Assembly (NCBI GenBank): GCA_027943335.1
Contig: BSBK01003562.1
Span: forward strand, 567,501 to 631,500
Length of the DNA stretch: 64,000 nucleotides
Origin: Chamaecyparis obtusa
Taxonomy: Eukaryota > Streptophyta > Pinopsida > Cupressales > Cupressaceae
Reading direction: 5' to 3'
The number at the start of each line of letters is the position of its first letter. Positions within the stretch are counted from its first letter, which is position 1. The notes under the pieces are model-generated. The model was not told where the DNA came from, searched no databases, and worked only from the letters and a program-made list of their open reading frames with translations. Made by a program: the position numbers and the translations under genes. This document shows positions 20,109-30,556 of the stretch, piece after piece.

Positions 20109-21995
20109 TTACAATTTCATAGCTTGAACTGCATGAGAGAGATTAAGAACTCCTTCATTTTTGACCTGAGATGAATCAACAACTCCGTCGTTGACGACTT
20201 GCTTGTTTTTGTTCCAATAAGAGTTCTTTTTGTCCTTGTTACCATTACTATTGTTATTTTGGCTATTGTTGTTATTTATTGGTTTAGCCAAAATTCCTTG
20301 TTCTTTTAGGACATCCTCAATGCGACATGCCACCTCTACCATAGTATCAAAGGAATTAAATGGGATTTTCTTGACTTCATATTTGAGTTCTGGTATTAGA
20401 TTGTTCACAATGATATCAATTCTCTCTTTTTCAGGGATTGTCCTTGGGTATTTCAAACACAATCGCCTCCATCATTGTAAAAAGGTGACAAAAGATTCCC
20501 CTTGATTTTGCTTAAGTTTACACAAATCAAGCATGGTGACCGACCTCGATAAATTGTAAGTGAAATGTTGCACAAATCTTTGGACAAGTTCTCTAAATGT
20601 CTTTACTGGAGGGGAAAGGTTGGTGAACCACTCCATGGCTTGACCTTTTAAACTCCTTGGGAATAATCTCAGCAAGTAGGAGTCTTCATGGTGAAAGGAA
20701 AAGCTCATTATATAGAATTGTCGAACATGGTCGTGAGGGTCACCCGTGCCATCATATTTGTCGTATGTTGAGAATTCAACTTTCTTAGGAAATTCTACCA
20801 TCACCACACTTTTGTCAATGGGATTAGGACATATGGAGTCCAAATGAAATGTGCTCTTGGGAGCCTTCATTCTGTCTAAATCCTTTTGTATTTGTAAGAT
20901 CAACTCATCAGTTGAAAGATTCTGTTTCTTGATCTTTTGGTGAACATCAAAATTATATGGAACTTTAGTGCCTTTGTTGATAAGACTTTCCAAAAATTGG
21001 TCTTTGTTTTGTTCCACGTATTGCTCCACATAGGCTTGAAAGGATGGTTCTTGTTGCATAGTCATGAAGTCCATATGATCAAATTTAGCGTAACTGCCTC
21101 CATGTTGTGAGCCATGATGTGCTCGTTGGGAGGGTTGCTTTGAATGTCTATGAGACGATTGTCTCTTATGATGGTCATATCTTGAAGTCCTTCTTCCTCT
21201 AGGACTTGGGGATCGTGAGGGTGTCTTTGATCTTCTTTGAGGGCTAGGGGAAGGGGTAGATGGGGGTGAGTTGATCCCACTATTGGCTCCCTTCCTGTTA
21301 AATCGACTTTGGAGTTGTTGTGCATAGAGTCTATCTTCTTCTTCTTGGGTGACTCTTTTCTGTATATCCAACAATGCACGTTCCTCTTCCTCTAGTTGTC
21401 AGAATTTTTCCTTTTTTGCAGCCTGTTCATCTAAGTAGGCTTGCTTCTCTCTCTCAATGCTTCTCAATCTTGTATTTGCATATCGAGAAGTGTCCTTAAG
21501 TGGGGAGGTTTGTCTTGAATGCCTTATTGCATTAGCTGCGTTGATATGGTGATCACTAGATTCATTGTTCTGGTCTTCATGTTGTGACCCTGAATCTGAG
21601 TGAGCTGACTTATGCTGTCTTTCAGCTCGTTGATGAGCATCAAAATACCTCACGTTGTTAGGAGGTGACCCGGGTGGACTAGCATGAGAAGAACCACCAT
21701 ACTCTCTTCTGTGTCGTTGAAAGATATCCTCGAGAGTTTGATTCATGGCTTCTCTTTGTTGTCGGGTGAAAGTGTAACTCATGTCCATACTTGATGAAAG
21801 TGGTATGAAAGAGGTGCTCACTTCACTAGGGTTAGCTCCTAAATTGAAACAAACCTCAGATTCACTCTTAGGAGATTGGTCAAAAAGGGGTCCTTTTCCC
21901 TTAGGTTGTCGACGGGTCTTGATAGGTGGTAACTGGCTAAAGGCAACAGGGGGTCGCTTCCCTTGATTAACTTGGTACCTTGTCGTAACTGACAT
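20109..21995 (-). pseudogene. gag: Element 2 Gag, N-terminal two thirds (three in-frame stops)
   Basis: Three fragments in one frame (21995-21399, 21374-20472, 20462-20109) form the Gag precursor of the virus-like particle. The N-terminal part is basic and Ser/Arg-rich. The capsid-like retrotransposon gag domain lies in 20900-20330, with YDKYDGTGDPHDHVRQF and LFPRSLKGQAMEWFTNLSPP. The frame is broken by stops at 21399-21401, 20472-20474 (FLQ*WRR, where CGA to TGA would explain it) and 20109-20111. I take the Met at 21995 as start because the 2.4-kb leader above shows no continuation. The stop pattern fits C-to-T decay of methylated DNA in an otherwise intact gene. Confidence 0.8.
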
Positions 21996-22459
21996 GAAAG
22001 AGAGATATTCTCAATGATAAGGTGACCTTTCAAAGTGTCAACACCAAACTAGGATAATCGAAATCCTCTATTGTCCAAAGAGAAATGAAAAAAAGAAAAG
22101 AAAGGGGGCTTTACCAACACTGTCAAAGAGGTGCTTCAACTCAAAGGGTGACTACCCTTGCACTTTTGAATCAGGAGGTTGGACTAGGCCAAAAGATAAT
22201 TGAAAATGAAAGCGATTTGGACAATAAGAGAACTAAAATTTTCCCAGAATATAGCTAACAATTTTAAAGATGAACCTTGGCACCAAGAATGGCTTTCTAA
22301 CTTGACAATTATTCTAAAGTGACTTTGTAAATCAAATGATGCTATCCCGGAGAACTAAGAACCAGAAATTTGGCATCAAGATAGATCTCAAACGTCAGGG
22401 TGAGAAGCCTGCTCTAAGACCTAGCCTAATTGACAGCAACTGAAACTGACCAAAATTTA

Positions 22460-22700
22460 AGCACGACAAAAATGAACCAGGCGATATACTCCAGGCTACT
22501 GGGGCGATAAACCTATACCCGTGCGATACTTCGCTCTATGACAGGCGATACTTCTTAACACTTTCGGGCGATATACTGCAGGCAGGTCGGGCGATAGTCC
22601 GTCAGGGGTGAACTATCGCGCGATATTTCTCTTCAAAGGGAGTGATATTTCTAGCATGCGCGAAGTATCGCACGATACTTCGCCTTACAGGGCGCGATAC
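22460..22700. repeat. Palindrome cluster 2 of element 2
   Basis: GCGATA/TATCGC words occur about ten times. Clear palindromes are TATCGCGCGATA at 22614-22625 and a 24-bp near-perfect palindrome with the core GTATCGCACGATAC at 22660-22683. This is the same motif as in intron 1 of the antisense gene. Confidence 0.85.
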
Positions 22701-24124
22701 TGTTGCAGAATTATTCAACTCTTGACCAGAATTGTGTGAAATTTGCATTTTTGGGTCTGTTTGGTCAAAATTTTCAGTCTGAGGGTTGATGTTTTTGGTT
22801 TCAGTCACGGTGTCAGCAGAATTTCGGTAGGTTTGCGAACAGCAAGGGATCAAAACATGGTCTCAAACACTTGAAACAAGGGCAACAACAACCTTGCCAA
22901 GACAAGCACTTGTGATATCAAAATTGAAACAACACCCTATGAATGCTACCGATTGTTTGTATGTTGAGAACGTTTACACTGGTATCACACAATTGAAGAC
23001 AATTCAAGCAATTAATACCTACAAGACAAGGCTCAATACTTACCAACTTAGCCCACAACTTGATGCCCCCTTGCCTCACACCAAGTGGTTACCCATGAGA
23101 GATGTTGGCTTTGTCATGGAAATGTCAAAATGACACAACCAAAGGGACACATATGGTGAGTATCTTAAGGTGATCCGGGTAAACCACTTGGATCAATCCT
23201 TGCACTAAGAAGATAAGCAGCTAAAAGAGGGTGGCTTCTATCTAATGGTTCTTAATAAGGATTTCCGTTCACAACACCCCTCTTGCTCCTCATAAAGGAC
23301 TAGGACCTCGCGGCCTCAAGAGTACCTTAAGCATTCTTGTTCAATGTTTTCCTCATGGTCGCAATCCCATGAGCTACTCACATCAAACGAAGACAAGTGT
23401 TATGTCTATCAAGGTTTTTGGTGTCCTTGATAGCCTTGAGATTATAGTGAGTTGGAATCACTTGCCACCAAGGAGAATGATGACAAGGTTGTCCCCACTT
23501 GAGTCGTTCCTCTTGATTGCTCAAGAGCAGGCCCGCTAAAAGATTCCTTAACTAAACAAAAATGGATCAAATCTTGAGGTTCAAGGTTTTTGATTCACCA
23601 CAAGGGTGAAGAGCATACTCCCCTATCTCAAGAATCTCTCCCAAACACACCAAGCAAAGAGATCAATTACCCCCTTGCTTCCAAAACCTTAAGATGGGTC
23701 AAGATTTTCTGATTCACCTAAAGGTGAAGAGCATACTTCTCCTACCACCTCAAGATCCCTTTCACAAGGTATTAAGATTCCTAATACAATTAGTAAATGC
23801 CACAAATGAAAGGAAAATAACAAGAAGCAAGAAATGAAATTTTTTTTTTTTTTTTTTGTTTTTATGCTTGGGCAGCCCTGCAAAAACTGTTAGTAGCCCT
23901 CTTTGACATGCGTTTTTAGCAATTTTCAAGCAAAGGAGAGCACCTACAAACACAACTTGTTAGGCCCACAATGTTAGCAAAATCAAAATCCAAATGTAAA
24001 TGTGCAATAATCTGATGGATTCAAGCTAAAATATGCAGGTTAGACCTATTTAAACAAAGCAAAAACAAAACAGCAAGCTAAAATAATCAAATTCAGACAA
24101 AAAACTGAAAGCGCAAGTCTCTGC

Positions 24125-24352
24125 CAGATCAGGCGATGTTTCTCAGTCTTCAACAGTATCGCGCAATACAGTTTCCTATAGTCGGGTGATACTTCTTAGT
24201 CGAGCGATACTTCGCACGATGACAGGCGATACTTCGCCCGATGCCAGGCGACAGAAGTCAATATATGAGTGCGATACACTTTCCGAGTGAACTATCATGC
24301 CAAGACAGGAAGTATATCGCGCGATATTTCTGAGAAGTGTCACGCGATAATC
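24125..24352. repeat. Palindrome cluster 3 of element 2
   Basis: About ten GCGATA/TATCGC words lie just downstream of the primer binding site. ATATCGCGCGATAT at 24314-24327 is a perfect 14-bp palindrome. The cluster is CpG-rich against an AT-rich background. Confidence 0.85.
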
Positions 24353-24445
24353 TGAGACAGAAAACCAGAGACGCAGACTTTTCCGAAAATTAATCCGAAA
24401 ATAACGAAAAATGTAGAATTAAAAGGGACAAAGCTAATCTACTCT

Positions 24446-24463
24446 GCCCCACGGTGGGCGCCA
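24446..24463 (-). other. Primer binding site of element 2
   Basis: The element-strand sequence TGGCGCCCACCGTGGGGC begins 4 bases after the 5' LTR end. TGG at the start pairs with the CCA end of a tRNA; I do not assign which tRNA. Element 3 has the same site with one change (46762-46779). Confidence 0.85.
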
Positions 24464-24467
24464 GAAA

Positions 24468-25465
24468 TGTACACACTAAAATATGCACTTCTATGAACCA
24501 TTACTTATAAGGTTGCTCAAGAGTGAGGCCTTACAAAGTGGCTCATAGCTCTCTATGCATGGAGTTGCAAGGGACTATGAGTTTTGCTCTCAGCTAGAGC
24601 TACAAGAAAGTGACCTTGCTAGTCAACCATACAATGAGAGATTCAAGTGAAGACAAGGGCAACAATGCCAATATCTCCAAGAATCTAATATGAAATGCAA
24701 TGCAATGCAACTAAGATGAAGATGCAAATGTGCAAGCTATGCTATGAAAATGGAAGTACAAACTAAGCTATGAAAGGAAATAGCAATGGATTACAATGCC
24801 TCCTATTTAAACTATGTGAGCTTATTCTATTGCATAAAAGGAAATCTAATCTATGATGCCATGAATGTAACTATGAAAGTAAAACTATTATGAAATGCAA
24901 CTAAAATGATGAAAGCAACAAGTCTTCAATGTCTTCAAAAAGCTCCAAATGTACCTAGAAAACCTGCAGCATAACAATAGCATAAAACATGAATATGCAA
25001 ATAAAGGAGAGAGCTCTCCTTTTATAAGAAATGAGGTGAAATGGACCATTGAGATTAAGAGGCAAAAGTCTTAATCAGTGGTGGAGGTTGAAAGAGGAGC
25101 AATCCATGTGCACAAACATCCTCCAATGAGAGTGAAGTGTTGACTTTTGAGCCTCATGTGAGACAAAAAGTGCTTTTTCCCTTTTTTATAAAATAGGAAT
25201 AATGCTTTATTTGTGCAACTTAGGATAAGAGGAAAGTGGGGGCTTTTTATTTAATTAAAAGGGGAGGAAATATTCCTTTTAATCAAATAAAGACTTAGGA
25301 TAAATGGTTAGCCCAAGGATAAAAATCCAATATATGATCGAAATTAAGATTTGATCAAGAAATTGATAATGTTGAAAATATTGATTATTGATCAAAATGA
25401 TTCAGGGTTGATAAATCAAATAAAATGGGGCCTAAAGTCTAGGCGACCATTTTTGGGTGCATACA
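24468..25465 (-). repeat. Element 2 5' LTR
   Basis: This is the 998-bp partner of 8232-9229. The element's promoter TATA box (CTTATAAAAGG on the minus strand) is at 25018-25028, so the RNA start should lie around 24985-24995. Confidence 0.95.
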
Positions 25466-25470
25466 ACATA

Positions 25471-26448
25471 GCACCCATAAAGAATATCTTTAGATTCACA
25501 GGAGTAGGTCTATCAGTAGTGGGAATTCTTTTGGTGATTTAATTGAACTTGGCAATGAATTCTCTCATACTTACAGAAGTTTGTTTCTTAATGGAGGTCA
25601 ATTGCACCAACAGGGCATCTTCATCTTCAATCATTTTAAATTTGGCATCAAAAGCTGACCTCATAGTAGCCCAACTCATAATTGAAGCATCATCCAAGTG
25701 ATAAAACTAGTCAGCTACTATCTCAACAAGAGTTTCAACAAATAGCCTTACTACAACATCTTCATGTCCAATTCCTAGGATGTGAGTTGCTATGAAGAAG
25801 ACTTTAATGTGTTCATCTATAGTAACTTTCCCATATCCTGAGAACTTGGGAAATTTCTTTCTATATCCTGAAGGGAGTGGGTGATATGCTGCGAACTGTA
25901 ACAGACCAGTTGCAGTAGCCTATGGAGCTTCCATGACTGTATGTGCAAGATGTTGTGGAAAATTAATAATAGGGGGGGCAACTACTCCATGTAAAGTTAA
26001 TACCTGGCAAGCTATAGGCAATGAAGTTTGTGTCTTGGGAGGTGAAGGTGGTCTACTCCTACTTTTTCTATCACCTCTCTAATGAGGTAAGTCTATTATG
26101 GGAAAACCAAGCTTAGCAAGCCTTTCGAATGTAGGGTCTTTTCCACCTTGCCCCTTGGCACTTCTAAGAAATCTTCTTTGATCCAGAGCTCTGAATTAGT
26201 TTAGTTGTCTAGCAACCTGCTCGGTTCTGTGTTGATTTCTTCTCTAAATTTCCCTTTCAAGTGCTTGTGCTCTCACTTCTTCTTGTTCAAGCACTCGACT
26301 CACATTCCTATAATGCTCTATGTTTCTTTTGTATCTCCAAGAAAAAGTATTCAGGGATGAGACTCTGTCTTCTTGGTCATTCTAAAAACCAAGATTGGGT
26401 TGAAGCACAGGCAACACGTTCTCATGAGGTAACACCATTTTTCCTCAT
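25471..26448 (-). pseudogene. gag: Element 1 gag, N-terminal and capsid part
   Basis: This is read on the minus strand from an ATG at 26446-26448, about 35 bp after the primer binding site. The capsid-like gag domain is recognisable from YRKKFPKFSGYGKVTIDEHI through FVETLVEIVAD to KMIEDEDALLVQLTSIKKQ and SVSMREFIAKFN. There are several stops. It continues beyond the element 2 insertion at 8231. The short distance from primer site to gag means this element has no separate leader ORF there, unlike Ogre elements. Confidence 0.75.
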
Positions 26449-26480
26449 TACAAATATTCTGGTGTAGCGACTATTTTTCT

Positions 26481-26497
26481 CCCCAGCAGAGTCACCA
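26481..26497 (-). other. Primer binding site of element 1
   Basis: Element-strand sequence TGGTGACTCTGCTGGGG lies 6 bases from the LTR end (LTR ends ACCAGCA). It belongs to the TGGyGACTC type seen in long-LTR plant Ty3 elements. The tRNA is not assigned. Confidence 0.7.
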
Positions 26498-27639
26498 AAA
26501 ATCTGCTGGTAAACAAATTGTTCTTTTTGAATTTAACTCTTTATTTTCAAAAAATATCCTTAAGAAACAATGTGAATACGAACAGTTGGGAAGTTGTTAA
26601 TTGTTCAACTAACTTCCCTTTAAATTTTAATTGGTACATCTCCCTTTATGCTTAGTTATGTAATGAATTTTGTTTGTTCTAAATCCTAATGGGGTATGTT
26701 CTTGATCAGAGAACAACAGAGGTAACCAAATTAGCCCTCAATGAGAAACTAATCCAGACAGTGAAATTGATTCTAAATTCTAACCAACTTCGGGATTTCA
26801 CAATACTTATGAAATTTTCACCAGTGGGAATGCAATGATGACTTCTACTTGAATAAATGAAATGCATTAAAATAAAATGGATGAATCTAATCTAAATAGG
26901 GCATATGTGTAATCTCCCAACCTTCAAGTAATGCTTTGATTACTATTGATTAGTTGTACTAAAGAAGAGAAACAAAACTCTATCTATTTGCTAATTTTAA
27001 CCCAGCTTAAGGAAAACAAACATTCAAACTTACAAATGCATGGAACAATAAATAAATGGCACAAAACACATTCCAAATTGACTTTGCAACAACATGTATT
27101 TCACACCAAAAATCAGCTGACCTTTTCATTGATTTTCAAAGAGTTACATATAGGCTTCAAGAGTTAAGCCATTACAAAATCAACCGAATCGATTCATATT
27201 CTACAAAGTTGGTAAATGACAAGTGGCCATTTACTAACTACACAATGTACATCAAAAAGAAGAGGGGAAAGCTATTTTCTCTTTGTTGGCTTCTTCACCT
27301 TTGCCAACTTAGCCTTATGAGCTTTGGCAGCCATAAGAATTGGGATCATCCTTTTAGAATCTGGGATGTACACATTTTTCAATCTTATGAGCCAGCAGGC
27401 ATGATCTTTCTCTATGTGTTTTGCAACATCTTTTTTGGGTTACATCTTCTCCATGGCTTTGTGTATACATCAACCAAGTTGTTGAAGATCAGGTATTTTG
27501 TTGAGGTGAGACCCAGATAACTCTTTGAGCTAGTCCAAGTAGTCATAGAATGACTTTTGCATATTATTTATACCAATTGGGCTCTTACCATCTCTTCTAG
27601 CTTGAGACTCAAAGTGAAGACCTATCAAATATACAAAGA

Positions 27640-30556
27640 TTTTACTTTATTCTTTGGTGACTTCCTCTTTGGTCACTTTTATTCCTGCCTCTACCTTGAT
27701 TATCATCTCTCTTTTGAACTCAATTCCTTGGAGCCATTCGATCGGAGGTTCATCCCCTTTCTACAAAATGTTGGCCTTGATTGCATCTTTAGTCTTCATA
27801 GCGACCAACCAATGCAGTAGCACCATGCACTCTTCGCATCTCAACCTCTCTATTATGAGTGTCTGCATGTGTCCCTTGAGAGAATCCTTCTCTACCTCTA
27901 ACTATAAAAAGAAACTCCTGAGCTGCTCAATGGCTACTAGACCTTCAGACTTAATTCATTCAATCCACCTCCTACCAATGTGCTTGAAATGTTTATCTTC
28001 TTACAATTTGGCAAGTATTGCATGGTTCTCAGCTACATCAGGATCAAATGTTGTCAGGGAACTAGGTAGGATTTCCATAGGAGTGACCAACTGCGTAATG
28101 AAGTTAGTCATTTATTTAATCTCCACCTTGAGTTGAGTCTTGGTGAATTTGAGTTCTTCAAGCTCTTCCTCGATCAAGATGTTACTAGAATTCCACAAGT
28201 CTACTTTGGTATCATGGTGGGCAAGCCCCATGTCTAAGGACTGGAGTGCAAAGTCTGAGACAGTAAAGTCTTCAATTCTGTTGTCCTTCAATGGCTTGGC
28301 TATTTCCATCATTAGGTACACTATGTCTGGATCTCAACCAAGAGTGGTCAGAGTCCTAGTCTTCTTAGCTTTGCTCATAGCTGATCCTGACTACATTGCT
28401 TGTGAGAACATTTCACCACTGGGAGCACCTTGCTCAACCCTTTTTATTTTCCAGTCTAGAGTATTCTCAAGCCATGATTCTACACTTGTAACTTTTTTTA
28501 TAGAAATCAAATCTTCCACAAATAATTTCTTGATAATAGGAGGGGAATATTTAGGCTTGGAAGCAAAAGGATTAACCTGCGGAGAAGAAATACTCTTTTC
28601 CTTTTGAGGAGACCCCAGATTTTCATTGGTCTCATTGGTTTTTGAATTGCTACTATCATCACCAACCTCAAAAATGGTAGGAGCCTCTTGAGTAGGAGTG
28701 TCACCTTGTGTCTCAATAGTTCCCCCTTGTGCTTGCTGCATTGGTTTTGTGGACCCAACAGGTTCTTCCGCATGCTTGTTGGATTTCTCAACTTCAACTT
28801 CTTCATTTGAATCGATGACTGGAAATGAGCTTGCTCTGCATGTCTTTTCAAGTGGGATTTCTTTTTTAGGTGATTCATCATCTCCACCTACTGGTTGATC
28901 TAGTCCTTTGGCCACATATGGTGCTGGCAAAGAGGAGGATGCAGGAGCACTCGCTGGCTCAACTGTAGGAGCTTGTTGAGGAGTAGGCTTCCCAGATCTC
29001 TTTCTCCTTCCCATCATCCACTCAACCCACTTATCGGTTCTCTTAATGACTTTAGCTGTTAAGGCCTCCAAATATTCTATGGCTTGACCTTGAACTGGCT
29101 CAGAGCTCACAGGATAGGGCTTGATCTAATCTCAATATGTGTCAGTATACATATGTTCTCCATCATCAACAATGTCTTCAACATTAATGTTGACATTGAA
29201 GAACTTGATTTGTTTAATAGTCAATCTAGAGTAAAACCTCTCTCGGCTTTCTAACTCATCCTTGTAGTTCACCCAATAATCTTCGAGTTTAGGGATGTGC
29301 TTGACCATAGTGCCAATCTGTAGGTGATTCTTGGCATGACCTACTAGATAAAATTAAGGTCTCAAAACTTCATACGCCTCAAGCTTATATCTTCTCTCGA
29401 ACGCCTTCATCGCATTCTTAGCATTTGACCTCAACGTACAGCTGTATGCTCCAATGGTGATAGGGAATTCATAGCCTTTCTTCTTAATTCCCATGTTGAT
29501 CAGGTTCACTTGCAACATCTGCCAGATCACCTCTATGAGCACGATCATGTCATTGGGGTACCTTGGAAGCTTCATGTGAAAATCATCAAAACCTACAAGA
29601 TGAAAGTATGAGAAACTAGCAAATTGAGTGAAGAAGCTCCCAAATTGGGTGATGAATTCCATGGCCTATGGTGAGAACCTCCACTCTAGGCATCCTTTTA
29701 GTTCTCTGCACAACCTCATTGTAAATGAGTCATTAACTTTAATGAACTCAGCATAGCTATTTCGTAACTTCAAATGAGGGAAGAAATCATAAATTTTCAC
29801 ATCATCTTCATATTCTTCTAGCCTAGGGAGTCCTGGCCATACTTGCAATGTAGCTAAAACATAGATTAAATAGGAAGACATATAAAATTTGTTCTAGTAC
29901 TTGGCGAGACTCAAGGAATTAGATAGATTTTCACTTACCACTTGAGCCCACTCTATATAATGATGCTCAGCACATATTACCTGTACCAAGAAGAAGTAGT
30001 GTTCTATGTAATTCAATGCGTCACTTTCACCTTTTATCCTGTGAAGGAGCACCAGGATATCGATGATCTTGGCCTTCAGATCTATCCCAAAAAGTGTCTT
30101 TGGCACTTTTCCCTTTATGCTTTTGGCCTTTCAAAACCATGAGTTCATGATCTCTTTCCTCCACCTCATCTTCTTTTCATTATATTCTGAAACTGTGATC
30201 GAGAAGTTCATATTTGAAAATTTTGCTCGCTCTGGGATACAAAGACTGTTCTACATAGACTCTCTGTCAATGGAGATGAGTACTATGTCATCCAGCAGCA
30301 AAATATGGTTTGTATCTGGGTTGAATCTGGTTATACATTCCCAAATTAGTTTGGGAGCTTGCATTGCAACAGGAAATCCAGTAGCTTCGACCAAACCGCT
30401 ACCTTTGAGCATCTGTGTCATGGGGTGGATATTTTCTTTATTCAATCTTTTGTGTAGATTGCCCAAATCGTAGAATCTGAGGGATGTATCTATCAAATTT
30501 TTTCATTAAGATGTAATCCCATTCAACCCATCGAAACCCATGAATCTAGTGGCCAT
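27640..30556 (-). pseudogene. LTR-embedded long reading frame, right copy (about 970 codons, broken)
   Basis: From the ATG at 30554-30556 one minus-strand frame can be followed to about 27640 with around a dozen stops. It includes open stretches 30496-30251, 30106-29894, 29881-29666, 29662-29354, 29110-28391 (239 codons) and 28321-28112. The N-terminal half is globular-looking (HIDWAQ-like EHHYIEWAQVVSENL, then FHMKLPRYPNDMIVLIEVIW and KKGYEFPITIGAYSC). Next come a basic GRRKRSGKPTPQQAP stretch and a Pro/Ser/acidic linker, then a predicted helical Glu/Lys/Leu-rich tail (EEELEELKFTKTQLKVEIK). I do not recognise the family. It starts about 100 bp behind the predicted RNA start, so it would be the first ORF of the genomic RNA. 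Confidence 0.6.

Larger units (their letters stand above)
21996..24445 (-). other. Long 5' leader of element 2
   Basis: There are 2.4 kb between primer binding site and gag with no convincing protein. It contains two palindrome clusters (22460-22700 and 24125-24352), a poly-T run (23839-23858), and two related copies of a segment of about 55 bp (23578-23636 and 23698-23755, GGTGAAGAGCATACT shared). ORFs in the track-length range here (for example 22602-22853) are translations of repeat sequence. Confidence 0.7.
8232..25465 (-). mobile_element. Element 2: young Tat-clade Ty3/gypsy retrotransposon with antisense PMD gene
   Basis: Two 998-bp LTRs flank the element. It has a primer binding site at 24446-24463, a polypurine tract at 9230-9242, gag-PR-G-patch-RT-gRNH-aRNH-INT in a single minus-strand frame, and an antisense spliced gene between INT and the 3' LTR. 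The two LTRs have identical length and I count about ten differences, nearly all transitions, so insertion was recent compared with element 1. It lies inside element 1's gag with an approximate target duplication (GCATA/ACATA, four of five bases). The total length of 17.2 kb is large for the clade because of a 2.4-kb leader and the 4.8 kb of antisense-gene region. Confidence 0.95.

Noticed and set aside
23839..23858. Poly-T run as the tail of a reverse-oriented SINE or processed gene
   Set aside because: No SINE promoter boxes or target duplication found around it; it lies inside the element 2 leader.
27056..28607. Plus-strand ORFs up to 160 codons in the right LTR of element 1
   Set aside because: The minus-strand frame here is long, shared between LTR copies and has protein-like composition; the plus-strand ORFs appear to be its shadows, though the evidence is weaker between 26504 and 27640.
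27640..30556. LTR-embedded frame as an envelope gene
   Set aside because: No signal peptide, no membrane segment and no Cys pattern; it is also upstream of gag, not downstream of integrase.
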